Below, piece after piece: positions 25,343-32,567 of a stretch of DNA of 32,567 nucleotides (position 1 is its first letter; each line of letters begins with the position of its first letter). The DNA comes from Desulfobulbaceae bacterium (GTDB lineage Bacteria > Desulfobacterota > Desulfobulbia > Desulfobulbales > SURF-16). The translations under genes were made by a program, and so were the position numbers. The stretch spans positions 1-32,567 of the forward strand of contig JAGXFQ010000011.1 of NCBI GenBank assembly GCA_024637145.1, read 5' to 3'. The notes beneath the pieces were generated by a model. The model did not search any database. It was not told the origin of the DNA and saw only the letters and a program-made list of their open reading frames with translations.

Positions 25343-26239
25343 CTAGAAATCAAGCCAGGACTCACTGAATATGACCTGGCCTGACAACGCCTTATAGGTC
25401 TTATAATGCTCAAGGGTGACGCCGGAGAGGGTGGAGGGATCAGGATTATTGCCGTCCATCATGGCATGCACCATATCCACATCGGCCTGACGGTCGCCAT
25501 TACAGATGGCCATCAGCTCCTTGTCATAGGAATTGACAATGGCGGTGGTAAGGCCGGTTTTCATCAGCATAATAAGGTAGGTGCGGTCCAGATGCTTGCG
25601 CAGGTGCTCGGCAACGCCGTTGGAGACATTGGAGAGACCAACGGTGGAACCGGCGCCCGGGGCGATCTCCTTGAGCATCTCCATGAAGTCGAGACCGGCC
25701 ATGATCTGCTCGGAACCCAGGGTCATGGGGGTACCAATGGGGTCAAAAAGAATGCGCTCATTGGGAATGCCGGCGTCATTAAGGGCCATGAGCAGCTCAA
25801 CGGACATGGAGGCGCGCTCATTGGAGTCGCGGGGCATACCATCACGACCCCAGAGCAGGGCGATGACATTACAGCCCGCCTCGGCAGCCACCGGAATCAG
25901 CTTCTCCATCCTCTCGGGCTGGGCCGAGATGGAGTTCATGATGGCGGCCTCCTTGTTCTTGATGGTCTTAAAGCCGGCTGTCATGGCGTCGGTGTTGGTG
26001 GTGTCCAGACAGAGAGGGGTATCAATGGCCGCCTCCATGGTCTCAACAATCCAGGGCATGAGCTCCGTACCATCTTTACGAGCCGGGCCGATATTGAGAT
26101 CAAGATAGGAGGCGCCGGCAGCGGTCTCTTCACGGGCCATTTCCTGAACAGGTCCCGGGGTGCGCGCTTTCATGGCGCGGCCACTTCTGGTTCCCATAAT
26201 ATTAATACTTTCAGCGATCGCGAGTACAACCTGTCCCAT
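25343..26239 (-). CDS. acsE: Methyltetrahydrofolate:corrinoid/iron-sulfur protein methyltransferase
   Basis: Transfers the methyl group of CH3-tetrahydrofolate to the cobalt of the corrinoid iron-sulfur protein in the Wood-Ljungdahl pathway. 298 aa, a single pterin-binding TIM barrel as in AcsE/MeTr. Seen: IAESINIMGTRSGRAM, the folate-binding stretch GASYLDLNIGPARKDG, CLDTTNTDAM, the segment LLWGRDGMPRDSNERASM, ILFDPIGTPMTLG, and GLSNVSNG. It lies near the activator gene at 27155-29089 but has its own promoter-like sequence. The other subunits (acsA-D) are not in the window. A methyltransferase for another corrinoid protein is possible. Confidence 0.88.
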   Translation of the reverse strand: MGQVVLAIAESINIMGTRSGRAMKARTPGPVQEMAREETAAGASYLDLNIGPARKDGTELMPWIVETMEAAIDTPLCLDTTNTDAMTAGFKTIKNKEAAIMNSISAQPERMEKLIPVAAEAGCNVIALLWGRDGMPRDSNERASMSVELLMALNDAGIPNERILFDPIGTPMTLGSEQIMAGLDFMEMLKEIAPGAGSTVGLSNVSNGVAEHLRKHLDRTYLIMLMKTGLTTAIVNSYDKELMAICNGDRQADVDMVHAMMDGNNPDPSTLSGVTLEHYKTYKALSGQVIFSESWLDF

Positions 26240-26366
26240 CCCGACTTCTCCTGATTTTTAAAATTGATAGAGCTGTGTGAAAAAAAAGTTCTCTTGGCGT
26301 CTCGTTTTCTGCTGCTAAACAGCGCGTTTCCGGCCAATCCGCAACAGAAAAAGAATTGAAACAGCG

Positions 26367-26395
26367 AAATTAGCGTTTTGCCATTCTAATGTCAA
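26367..26395 (-). promoter_or_regulatory. Candidate sigma-70 promoter of acsE
   Basis: On the minus strand TTGACA (26395-26390), a 17-base spacer and TAATTT (26372-26367), about 130 bases upstream of the acsE start. A TATAAT string also lies just upstream. The gap 26240-26453 is AT-rich compared with its surroundings, as expected for a promoter region. Confidence 0.5.
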
Positions 26396-26453
26396 CTATT
26401 ATAACAAAAAACTGATTTAGCGTCCTTTTTGAGCCCCTTATTTGCCAGCAGAA

Positions 26454-27155
26454 CTACCTATTTAGCCAGCGGGAGCGCTGCGGCCGCCAAGCATCCAGCA
26501 GGCGCTGCCAGCAGGAAGCGGGTTCACAGCCTCTCTCCTCACTTACCACCCGGGCCAGGTGCACAAAAAAGATGTGCCAGCCCTGCCCCTGCAGGCGCCG
26601 GCAGAGGCACCGTTCCCAGATCCCGCCCAGGCTGTTGTCCGGCACCCTCACGTCTGTCAAGGCCAGCCTGTTCATGACCAGGGCCGCACCGCTCAGCCAC
26701 TCCACCTCCATGGTGCGCAGGCCGTCCCAGCCCGGCATCACCGGGTCAGCCAGGGGCAGCAGCCTTCGTCTGGCAAAGGCAGTGGCCAGGATATCGGCCC
26801 GGCCGTTAAAGAATCGCGGGCCAGCCAGCGCCACATCAGGATGGTCATCGAGGAATTCCACCAGGATACGGAGGGAGGCCGGAGTGGCCATCACCCCGCT
26901 CTGCCAGAGACCAAGATACCTGCCCCGGGCCTGCTGCCATACCTGGTCAATAAAGGCTCCGGACGGAGCAGAGGGCAGATCGACAAAATGGACCTGCGCA
27001 GCATCGTGGAAATCGCCACAGCGCACCCCCAGGGGCATAAAGATCTCCAGCAGCAGGGGGTCGGCACAGGCAAGAAGGGCCGCAAGACAGGGGGTGACAT
27101 CAGCGTCTGGCCGGGCCGGCAGCAGACAGATGGAAAGATCCGGGGGGATCTCCAT
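26454..27155 (-). CDS. Glycosyltransferase-family-2-like protein
   Basis: 233 aa. The pattern DVALAGPRFFNGRADILATAF, VEWLSGAALVMNRLAL, and GIWERCLCRRLQGQGWHIFFVHLARVVSEE follows the layout of WbbL-type GT2 enzymes (acceptor-side WLSGA, then ED/Q-x-RRW-type region). The canonical ED before the second helix is replaced (GIWERC), and the N-terminal DxD region is not evident, so it may be inactive or very diverged. Its ATG overlaps the stop of the upstream activator gene by one base (TGATG), meaning translational coupling with a corrinoid activation protein, an unexpected pairing. Confidence 0.6.
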   Translation of the reverse strand: MEIPPDLSICLLPARPDADVTPCLAALLACADPLLLEIFMPLGVRCGDFHDAAQVHFVDLPSAPSGAFIDQVWQQARGRYLGLWQSGVMATPASLRILVEFLDDHPDVALAGPRFFNGRADILATAFARRRLLPLADPVMPGWDGLRTMEVEWLSGAALVMNRLALTDVRVPDNSLGGIWERCLCRRLQGQGWHIFFVHLARVVSEERGCEPASCWQRLLDAWRPQRSRWLNR

Positions 27156-29089
27156 CAGGTGGCCTTGGGCAGTTTTTCCTTAATGGTGGGAAAGAGACTC
27201 ATGTCGGTGTGGGGCAGGAAGAGGGCCGCCATGTAATGGTTCATGAACTCGCTGTTTTCCGCCAGTTCTATGTTGGTGATGAGCTGGCTGACCATGGTCC
27301 GCTCCCGGAAACGCTTATGATCGTCAAGACTGATCTGGGCCCCCAGCAGCGAGGCATTACCCAGATAGTAAAACTTGTCGCGGTCCAGATCCGGCAGGAG
27401 ACCGATGCAGATGGCCCGTTCCAGGTCGATATAGGCCCCGAAATTGCCGGCCAGAATGACCCGGTCCAGATCAGCAAAGGTGAGCCCCACCGCCTCCAGC
27501 AGGGTCTGGTAGCCGGCGTACATGGCGCCTTTGGCCCGGTTGAGATTGTCGATATCCACCTCGCTGATAACGATGTCATAGCCCGCCAAGGTGTCCTTCT
27601 CCCAGGCCAGCACATATTCATAGCCGCTTTTCCCCTCCCGGATCCGGGGATGGGAGAGCTGCTGGTTAAACTTGCCCTGCTGATCAATGACGCCGGCCTC
27701 CAGGAGTTCCGAGACAATGGAGATCAGACCGGAACCGCAGATGCCCCTCGGCTTGGTGCGGTCAATGGTGATGATCATCGGCTCAAAGGTGTCGGGGCTG
27801 ATGTGAAAATTTTCAATGGCCCCGGAGGAGGCCCGCATGCCGCACCTGATGCCGCCCCCTTCAAAGGCCGGACCGGCCGAACAGGCCGAGCACATCATCC
27901 AATCTTCGTTGCCCACCACGATCTCGCCATTGGTGCCGATATCGATAAAGAGGGTGATCTCTGACCTCTTGTGCATCTGGCAGGCATGGACGCCGGCAAC
28001 GATATCGCCGCCCACATAACTGGAAACAGAGGGGTAGAGAAAGAGACGGACAGAGGGATGGGCCAGGACCCCCAGATCAGCCGCCCTGGTCAGGGGAAAC
28101 TGGCTGCAGGTGGGCACATAGGGCGCCTCCCGCAGGAATTTGGGATCAATGCCCAGCAGGAGATGGCTCATCACCGTGTTGCCGGCCGCCATGATATAGC
28201 TGATATCACTGGGGCTGATGATCACCTCCTTGCACACCTTCTCGATGATCTGATTGATGGTGTAGACCACCTTCTGCTGCAGGGTCTGCAGGCCACCGGG
28301 GCGCTGGGAGTAGATGATCCTGGAGATCACATCCTCACCATAGGCAATCTGGGCGTTATAGGCGGTGGACTCGGCCAGCACCTTGCCGGAGTTGAGATCC
28401 ATGAGCAGACAGCCCACCGTGGTGGTGCCGATATCAACGGCCAGACCATACAGTTGCGCGGTGGTGTCGCCGGGCTCCACGGCAATAATCCGATCAGGTT
28501 CCTCTGAACGCTTACCGCGCAGGAGAATGACGGTGATTTCCCAGTTGGCCTCCCGCAGGGAAAAGGGCAATACCCGGAGGAGCTCGGGATGGTCATAGGT
28601 GGGCTCCTTGCAATCAAAGCAGCCCTTTTTTATGCCGCGCAACAGGCGCTGCAGATCAGAGATATTATCATCCATGGTGGGCGGGGGCAGCTTCAGAAAA
28701 CGCTTTTCCACCGGCGGATCAACCTCCCATTTGCCGATCAGGACATCCAGGGAACGGGCGGAAATGGCCCGGGTACTCTTGGGCTTGCGGGTATGGATCT
28801 TGCCGTCCTTACCCTTTTCCGGCGGCATCTCCACCACCAGATCCGTGAGGACCTTGCTCTTGCAGGCCAGCCGCCAGCCCTGGGCATGGGCATCGGCCGT
28901 CAGGGTATGACTGGGATCAGCGGCAACCTCTCCTTCCTGAATGCGGACCTTGCAGCGACCGCAGACGCCGTCCCCCCCGCAATAGGCTGGCAGATAGACA
29001 CCGGCATTGGCCGCGGCAGTGAGCAGATTCTCGCCATCTTCCACGGTGATCTTGACGTTGTCAGGGATAAAATGAATTGTTTTGCTCAT
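27155..29089 (-). CDS. acsV: Corrinoid activation/regeneration protein (ferredoxin + ASKHA domains)
   Basis: ATP-dependent reductive activator that returns Co(II) corrinoid proteins to Co(I), as RACo/AcsV do. 644 aa. Seen: N-terminal plant-type [2Fe-2S] domain with YCGGDGVCGRCKVRI and LACKS giving four Cys (about residues 36-78), a linker domain, then the ASKHA/DUF4445 ATPase part with LAVDIGTTTVGCLLMDLNSG (about 217-236), AAGNTVMSHLLLGI, FIDIGTNGEIVVGN, CSAGPAFEGG and GICGSGLISIVSELL. A complete member of the family. First gene of a pair with the glycosyltransferase-like gene, with acsE further downstream, which fits a methyl-branch role. Confidence 0.9.
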   Translation of the reverse strand: MSKTIHFIPDNVKITVEDGENLLTAAANAGVYLPAYCGGDGVCGRCKVRIQEGEVAADPSHTLTADAHAQGWRLACKSKVLTDLVVEMPPEKGKDGKIHTRKPKSTRAISARSLDVLIGKWEVDPPVEKRFLKLPPPTMDDNISDLQRLLRGIKKGCFDCKEPTYDHPELLRVLPFSLREANWEITVILLRGKRSEEPDRIIAVEPGDTTAQLYGLAVDIGTTTVGCLLMDLNSGKVLAESTAYNAQIAYGEDVISRIIYSQRPGGLQTLQQKVVYTINQIIEKVCKEVIISPSDISYIMAAGNTVMSHLLLGIDPKFLREAPYVPTCSQFPLTRAADLGVLAHPSVRLFLYPSVSSYVGGDIVAGVHACQMHKRSEITLFIDIGTNGEIVVGNEDWMMCSACSAGPAFEGGGIRCGMRASSGAIENFHISPDTFEPMIITIDRTKPRGICGSGLISIVSELLEAGVIDQQGKFNQQLSHPRIREGKSGYEYVLAWEKDTLAGYDIVISEVDIDNLNRAKGAMYAGYQTLLEAVGLTFADLDRVILAGNFGAYIDLERAICIGLLPDLDRDKFYYLGNASLLGAQISLDDHKRFRERTMVSQLITNIELAENSEFMNHYMAALFLPHTDMSLFPTIKEKLPKAT

Positions 29090-29245
29090 AAATCAAGCCC
29101 GGAAAATATCGGATAGAGGTAGGGGCAAGAGAGCCGGCGCATTCCGGCCTCTGCTTTTAAAAAAAAGTGTTCAACCATAGTACACCCGGAGGCGGCTGAC
29201 AATCCAGGGAGCTACCTATTTTTACCTTTGGCCCCCGGAGAATCC

Positions 29246-31084
29246 CTATTCCACGGTGACGCTCTTGGCCAGGTTACGGGGCTGATCAACATCACAACCC
29301 CGCAGATGGGCGATATGATAGGCTAGCAGCTGCAGGGGGATACAGTAGAGGAGGGGGTGCATCTCCGGATGGACATCAGGCAGGGTAATGAGATCATCGG
29401 CCAAGGCGGCAAGATGCTCATCACTGCCACTGCCCACCAGAAGGAGACGGCCACGACGGGCCTTCACCTCTTCCACATTGGAAACCACCTTGCTGTAGAC
29501 CTCATCAGGAGGGACCAGGACCAGGACCGGCATATCCTTGTCAATAAGGGCAATGGGCCCATGTTTGAGCTCGCCGGCGGCATAGCCTTCGGCATGGATA
29601 TAGGAGATCTCCTTCAGTTTCAGGGCGCCCTCCAGGGCAATGGGGAAATTAAGGCCCCGGCCCAGGTAGAGAAAGTCCCGGCACTGGACAAATTCCTCGG
29701 CCAGGATCTCCAGCTCGGCATGGAGACGGGGCAGCTCCTGCTCGATGATGACCGGCAAGGCCAGCAGGCCCCGGCCCAGGCCCTGGAGGGTGGCGTCATC
29801 CAGGCTTTTGCGAACCTGGGCCAGATAGAGGGTGAGGAGGAAAAAGGCGGTGAGCTGGCTGGTAAAGGCCTTGGTGGAGGCAACGCCGATCTCGGGCCCG
29901 GCATGGGTATAGATGGTGCCGTGCGCCTCCCGGGTGATGGTGCTGCCCACCACATTACAGATGGCAATAACCTTGGCCCCTGATTGTCTGGCCAGGCGCA
30001 GGCCCGCCAGGGTGTCGGCCGTCTCCCCGGACTGGGAGATGGGGATCACCAGGACATCGGGGCCAAGAAGCAGACGGCGATAACGGAATTCAGAAGCGAT
30101 ATCCACCTCCACCGGGATACCCACCCATTTTTCCAGCCAGTACTTGGCCACCAGGGCCGCATGCCAGGAGGTGCCGCATGCCACCAGGGAGATGCGGCTG
30201 AACTGGCGGATCTCTTCCTCAGCAAGGCCTATTTCCGACAAATCAACCTGACCACTTTCCGGGTCAAGACGCCCCCGGAAGGTATTCAAGATGGCCTGGG
30301 GCTGCTCAAAGATCTCCTTGAGCATGAAATGGCGGTAGCCGGCCTTCTGGGCCATGCCGGCGTTCCAGAGGATCTCCTCGGTCTGCCGCAGGCGGGGCTT
30401 GCCATCCTCCAGGGAGATGATGGTGATGGCGTCATGGCTGAGCACGGCCAGGTCATTGTCTTCCAGAAAGATCACCTGGTTGGTGGAGGGCAGCAGGGCC
30501 GGGATGTCAGAGGCCATGAAGGAACCGCCCCCCTCTTTGACGCCCAGGACCAGGGGGCTCTGGTTGCGGACCGCCACCAGGATATCGGGCTGCCCGGACC
30601 ACATGACCCCCAGGGCATAGGCGCCTTCCACCTCCTGCAGGGCCCGCCTGATGGCGGCCACCAGATCATCTTCCAGATATTCCTCAATGAGGTGGGCCAG
30701 AACCTCGGTGTCGGTTTCCGAAGTAAAGATATGGCCCTTGGCCTGCAGCTCTTTGCGCAGCTTCTGAAAATTCTCGATAATGCCGTTATGGACCACCACC
30801 AGTTCGCCGGTGCAGTCGCTGTGGGGATGGGCATTTCTTTCCGAAGGGGCCCCATGGGTTGCCCAGCGGGTATGGCCGAGGCCGATCCGGCTCTTGGTTT
30901 CCACCTCGTCCATGATCTCTTCCAGATTGACCAGTTTACCCTCACTGCGATACTTGTGCAGAATACCCTCTTCCAAAAAGACGATGCCGGCTGAATCATA
31001 GCCGCGGTATTCAAGATGTTTCAGCCCTTCAAGCACAATGGGCACCACTCGGCGAGGTCCCACGTATCCGACAATTCCACACAT
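29246..31084 (-). CDS. glmS: Glutamine-fructose-6-phosphate aminotransferase (isomerizing)
   Basis: Makes glucosamine 6-phosphate from fructose 6-phosphate and glutamine, the first step of amino-sugar synthesis. I start at the ATG at 31084 (612 aa), because the family begins MCGIVGYVG with Cys as the N-terminal nucleophile and CAGGAAACAG precedes it; the frame runs 20 codons further upstream without such support. Seen: GHTRWATHG, the two SIS domains (ACGTSWHAALV, SQSGETADTL, GVASTKAFTSQ), and the terminus NLAKSVTVE. No glmS ribozyme was recognised upstream. The 156 bases downstream hold a T8 tract but no strong stem. Confidence 0.97.
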   Translation of the reverse strand: MCGIVGYVGPRRVVPIVLEGLKHLEYRGYDSAGIVFLEEGILHKYRSEGKLVNLEEIMDEVETKSRIGLGHTRWATHGAPSERNAHPHSDCTGELVVVHNGIIENFQKLRKELQAKGHIFTSETDTEVLAHLIEEYLEDDLVAAIRRALQEVEGAYALGVMWSGQPDILVAVRNQSPLVLGVKEGGGSFMASDIPALLPSTNQVIFLEDNDLAVLSHDAITIISLEDGKPRLRQTEEILWNAGMAQKAGYRHFMLKEIFEQPQAILNTFRGRLDPESGQVDLSEIGLAEEEIRQFSRISLVACGTSWHAALVAKYWLEKWVGIPVEVDIASEFRYRRLLLGPDVLVIPISQSGETADTLAGLRLARQSGAKVIAICNVVGSTITREAHGTIYTHAGPEIGVASTKAFTSQLTAFFLLTLYLAQVRKSLDDATLQGLGRGLLALPVIIEQELPRLHAELEILAEEFVQCRDFLYLGRGLNFPIALEGALKLKEISYIHAEGYAAGELKHGPIALIDKDMPVLVLVPPDEVYSKVVSNVEEVKARRGRLLLVGSGSDEHLAALADDLITLPDVHPEMHPLLYCIPLQLLAYHIAHLRGCDVDQPRNLAKSVTVE

Positions 31085-31175
31085 TTTTTCTGTTTCCTGT
31101 TCTAAAGAGAGAGAAGGCCAGGCCCGGCCGCGCAGGCAGGACAAAGATGACAGTTAATTTTATACCAGTTCCCGC

Positions 31176-32267
31176 CTATATTTCAAGCATTCGATCCAAA
31201 GCGAGCCTGGCACCCTGGGCAATTTCAGGGGCCACCTTGATCTGATTAACCAGTCTGCCCTGGGCCAGATTATCAAGGAGCCAGAGCAGGGAGGCGGGCG
31301 TGACCAGGGCCATGGTCTTACAGCAGCAGGGGGTGGGGGCCAGAAGATGGATGGTCTTGTCCGGGTGCTGCTGCTGCAAGCGCTTCACCAGATTGACCTC
31401 CGTACCCACGGCCCACACCGACCCGGGCCTGGAATTCCTGATGGCGGCAATGATGGCCTCGGTGGAGCCGTACTGATCAGCGGCGGCCACTGCCTCCTGG
31501 TTGCTCTCCGGATGAATGATGACCTGGATGGCAGGCTCCTGCCGGCGCCACCGGGCAATCTGCTCGGCACTGAACTCCATATGGACTTCACAATAGCCGT
31601 TCCAGAGCAGCACCCTGGCCCTTTGCAGCTCTTCAGGGCTGTTGCCCCCCAGCGGCCTGCCGCGCTGCCAGAGGACGATTTCCTCATCCCTGAGCCCCAG
31701 GGCCTTGGCAGAGTTGCGGCCCAGATGTTCATCCGGGAAGAAAAAGATCTTGTCGCCACGCTCCAAGGCCCAGGCCAGAACCCGTTCCGCATTGGAGGAG
31801 GTGCAGACCGAGCCGCCCCGCTCCCCCACAAAGGCCTTGATGGCTGCTGAGGAATTGACATAGGTCACCGGCACCACCTGGTCTTGGGGGCAGACCCCGG
31901 CCAGCTCCTGCCAGGCCTGGGCCACCTGGTCAACAGTGGCCATATCGGCCATGGGACAGCCGGCCTGCAGATGGGGCAAAAAAACAGCCTGGCCCGCATC
32001 AGTGAGAATATCTGCCGCCTCAGCCATGAAGTGGACACCGCAAAAAACAATATAACGGGCCTCCTTGGCGGCTGCCGCCTGCCTGGCCAGCTTCAGGGAA
32101 TCGCCGACCATATCGGCACATTGAAAGACAGCCTCCTGCTGGTAATGATGCCCAAGAATGAGGAGCTGACGGCCAAACTCCTTCTGGCGGGCCTGGATGC
32201 GGGCCACCAGGTCTTTTTCTTCTGCTTCCAGATATTCAACAGGTATGGGGGGCTGAACTTGCTGCAT
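31176..32267 (-). CDS. nadA: Quinolinate synthase A
   Basis: [4Fe-4S] enzyme that condenses iminoaspartate with dihydroxyacetone phosphate to quinolinate in NAD synthesis. 363 aa, in the long-form range. Seen: ILGHHYQQEAVFQCADMVGDS, FCGVHFMAEAADIL (first cluster Cys), YVNSSAAIKAF, VCTSSNA, FFPDEHLGRN, WNGYCEVH (second cluster Cys), HPE, GTEVNLVKRL and the TPCCCKTM stretch (third cluster Cys). All catalytic and ligand regions look intact. nadB and nadC are not in the window. It has its own leader after an upstream terminator. Confidence 0.96.
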   Translation of the reverse strand: MQQVQPPIPVEYLEAEEKDLVARIQARQKEFGRQLLILGHHYQQEAVFQCADMVGDSLKLARQAAAAKEARYIVFCGVHFMAEAADILTDAGQAVFLPHLQAGCPMADMATVDQVAQAWQELAGVCPQDQVVPVTYVNSSAAIKAFVGERGGSVCTSSNAERVLAWALERGDKIFFFPDEHLGRNSAKALGLRDEEIVLWQRGRPLGGNSPEELQRARVLLWNGYCEVHMEFSAEQIARWRRQEPAIQVIIHPESNQEAVAAADQYGSTEAIIAAIRNSRPGSVWAVGTEVNLVKRLQQQHPDKTIHLLAPTPCCCKTMALVTPASLLWLLDNLAQGRLVNQIKVAPEIAQGARLALDRMLEI

Positions 32268-32338
32268 GGCTGGTTCTCTGTGGTTAAGTTTTTTTCTGGC
32301 CGGCCTGCCCTCTTCCTCGCCAACAGAGAGGGGCAGAT

Positions 32339-32383
32339 AAAAAAAAGGGCCTGTTCAAGGTCTAGACAACCTTAAACAGGCCC
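32339..32383 (-). terminator. Rho-independent terminator of a gene beyond the right edge
   Basis: On the minus strand GGGCCTGTT (32383-32375) pairs with AACAGGCCC (32355-32347), with a further AAGGT/ACCTT stem inside, followed by eight T. It would end a minus-strand transcript entering from the right and insulate nadA. Confidence 0.8.
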
Positions 32384-32428
32384 GATGGAGATTTCCACTA
32401 AAAACGGCCAGGCCTTATCAGTCCGTCC

Positions 32429-32536
32429 GTTGAAAAAGGTAGCGAGCGCAGCTGAGGCAAGGAAAAATGAGGCGAAAAAGCGCAGTTTACATGTGGTAAA
32501 TGAGCATTTTGAGCCGAATTTTGACGCCGCATCAGC
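32429..32536. mobile_element. MITE-like palindromic element (family 1), copy 2
   Basis: From CCGTTGAAAAAGG onward it matches 15126-15233 nearly base for base (TTTACATGTGG for TTTACATATGG) as far as GACGCCGCATCAGCA. After that the sequences part, and the right terminal repeat is not seen before the window ends. It is either truncated or fused to other sequence. Confidence 0.75.
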
Positions 32537-32567
32537 AGATAGCGAACGAAGAGAGACCTTCGAGCGC

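Noticed and set aside
26452..26461. ACTACCTA-type motif shared by 12591, 26453 and 29213, as a possible regulon site
   Set aside because: The copy at 26453 overlaps the end of a coding sequence and the matches are only seven bases long, so I see no support for a common site.
31085..31180. Possible glmS ribozyme leader
   Set aside because: The gap between nadA and glmS is short and shows none of the ribozyme core; this riboswitch is also mainly found in Gram-positive bacteria.

Overview
The window reads as a chromosomal segment of a Gram-negative, anaerobic, probably sulfate- or sulfur-metabolising bacterium of the Desulfobacterota (Desulfobulbales-like). Reasons: a twelve-haem c-type cytochrome, methyl-transfer genes of the Wood-Ljungdahl pathway (acsE and the acsV-type corrinoid activator), a cobalamin operon, a class II DAHP synthase, and several short palindromic dispersed repeats of the kind common in that phylum. 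The taxonomic call is inference; the genes are seen directly.

Layout. (1) 152-1513: an M23 peptidase. (2) 1678-7779: an accessory island that I read as the remains of a chromosomal integron. It holds an integron integrase lacking its N-terminal domain (7042-7779, + strand) and, to its left and all on the minus strand, a 3' fragment of a cassette gene, a cassette for a histidine-tailed DMT transporter, a cassette for a PAP2 phosphatase, and a broken ORF. Each of the two cassettes carries a 7-base R'' box at its 3' end that is the exact complement of the R' core at its own 5' end, which is the signature of real gene cassettes. Where intI N-terminus, attI and the first cassette's 5' part should lie there is instead a 2.9-kb insert (about 4171-7040): a REP-associated-type tyrosine transposase with perfect 21-bp inverted ends, then a hipBA toxin-antitoxin pair, closed by a second, solo copy of the element's right end. 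(3) 7962-10102: a bio operon (BioH/BioG-like esterase, bioC, bioD). (4) 10507-12489 acs; 12785-15987 an mltA - pilT-like - zinc-ribbon gene run on the plus strand. (5) 16044-18769: cbiB, cobQ/cbiP and a small ORF. (6) 18835-22700: rsmG, hisD and a multihaem cytochrome. (7) 23101-24441 class II DAHP synthase; 24683-29089 an acetyl-CoA-pathway methyl-transfer cluster (corrinoid activator, glycosyltransferase-like protein, acsE, HsdR_N-domain protein). (8) 29246-32267: glmS and nadA.

Scattered through the core genes are four kinds of non-coding palindromic elements. Two show clear target duplications: one inserted exactly on the stop codon of the pilT-like gene, and one inserted between the cytochrome and hisD, where it regenerated both the upstream stop codon and the downstream ribosome-binding site. 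A third, present twice, shows a nested inversion of its internal parts. The main candidates for a second look are the integron remnant with its transposase/hipBA replacement of the integration platform, and these gene-sparing MITE insertions.
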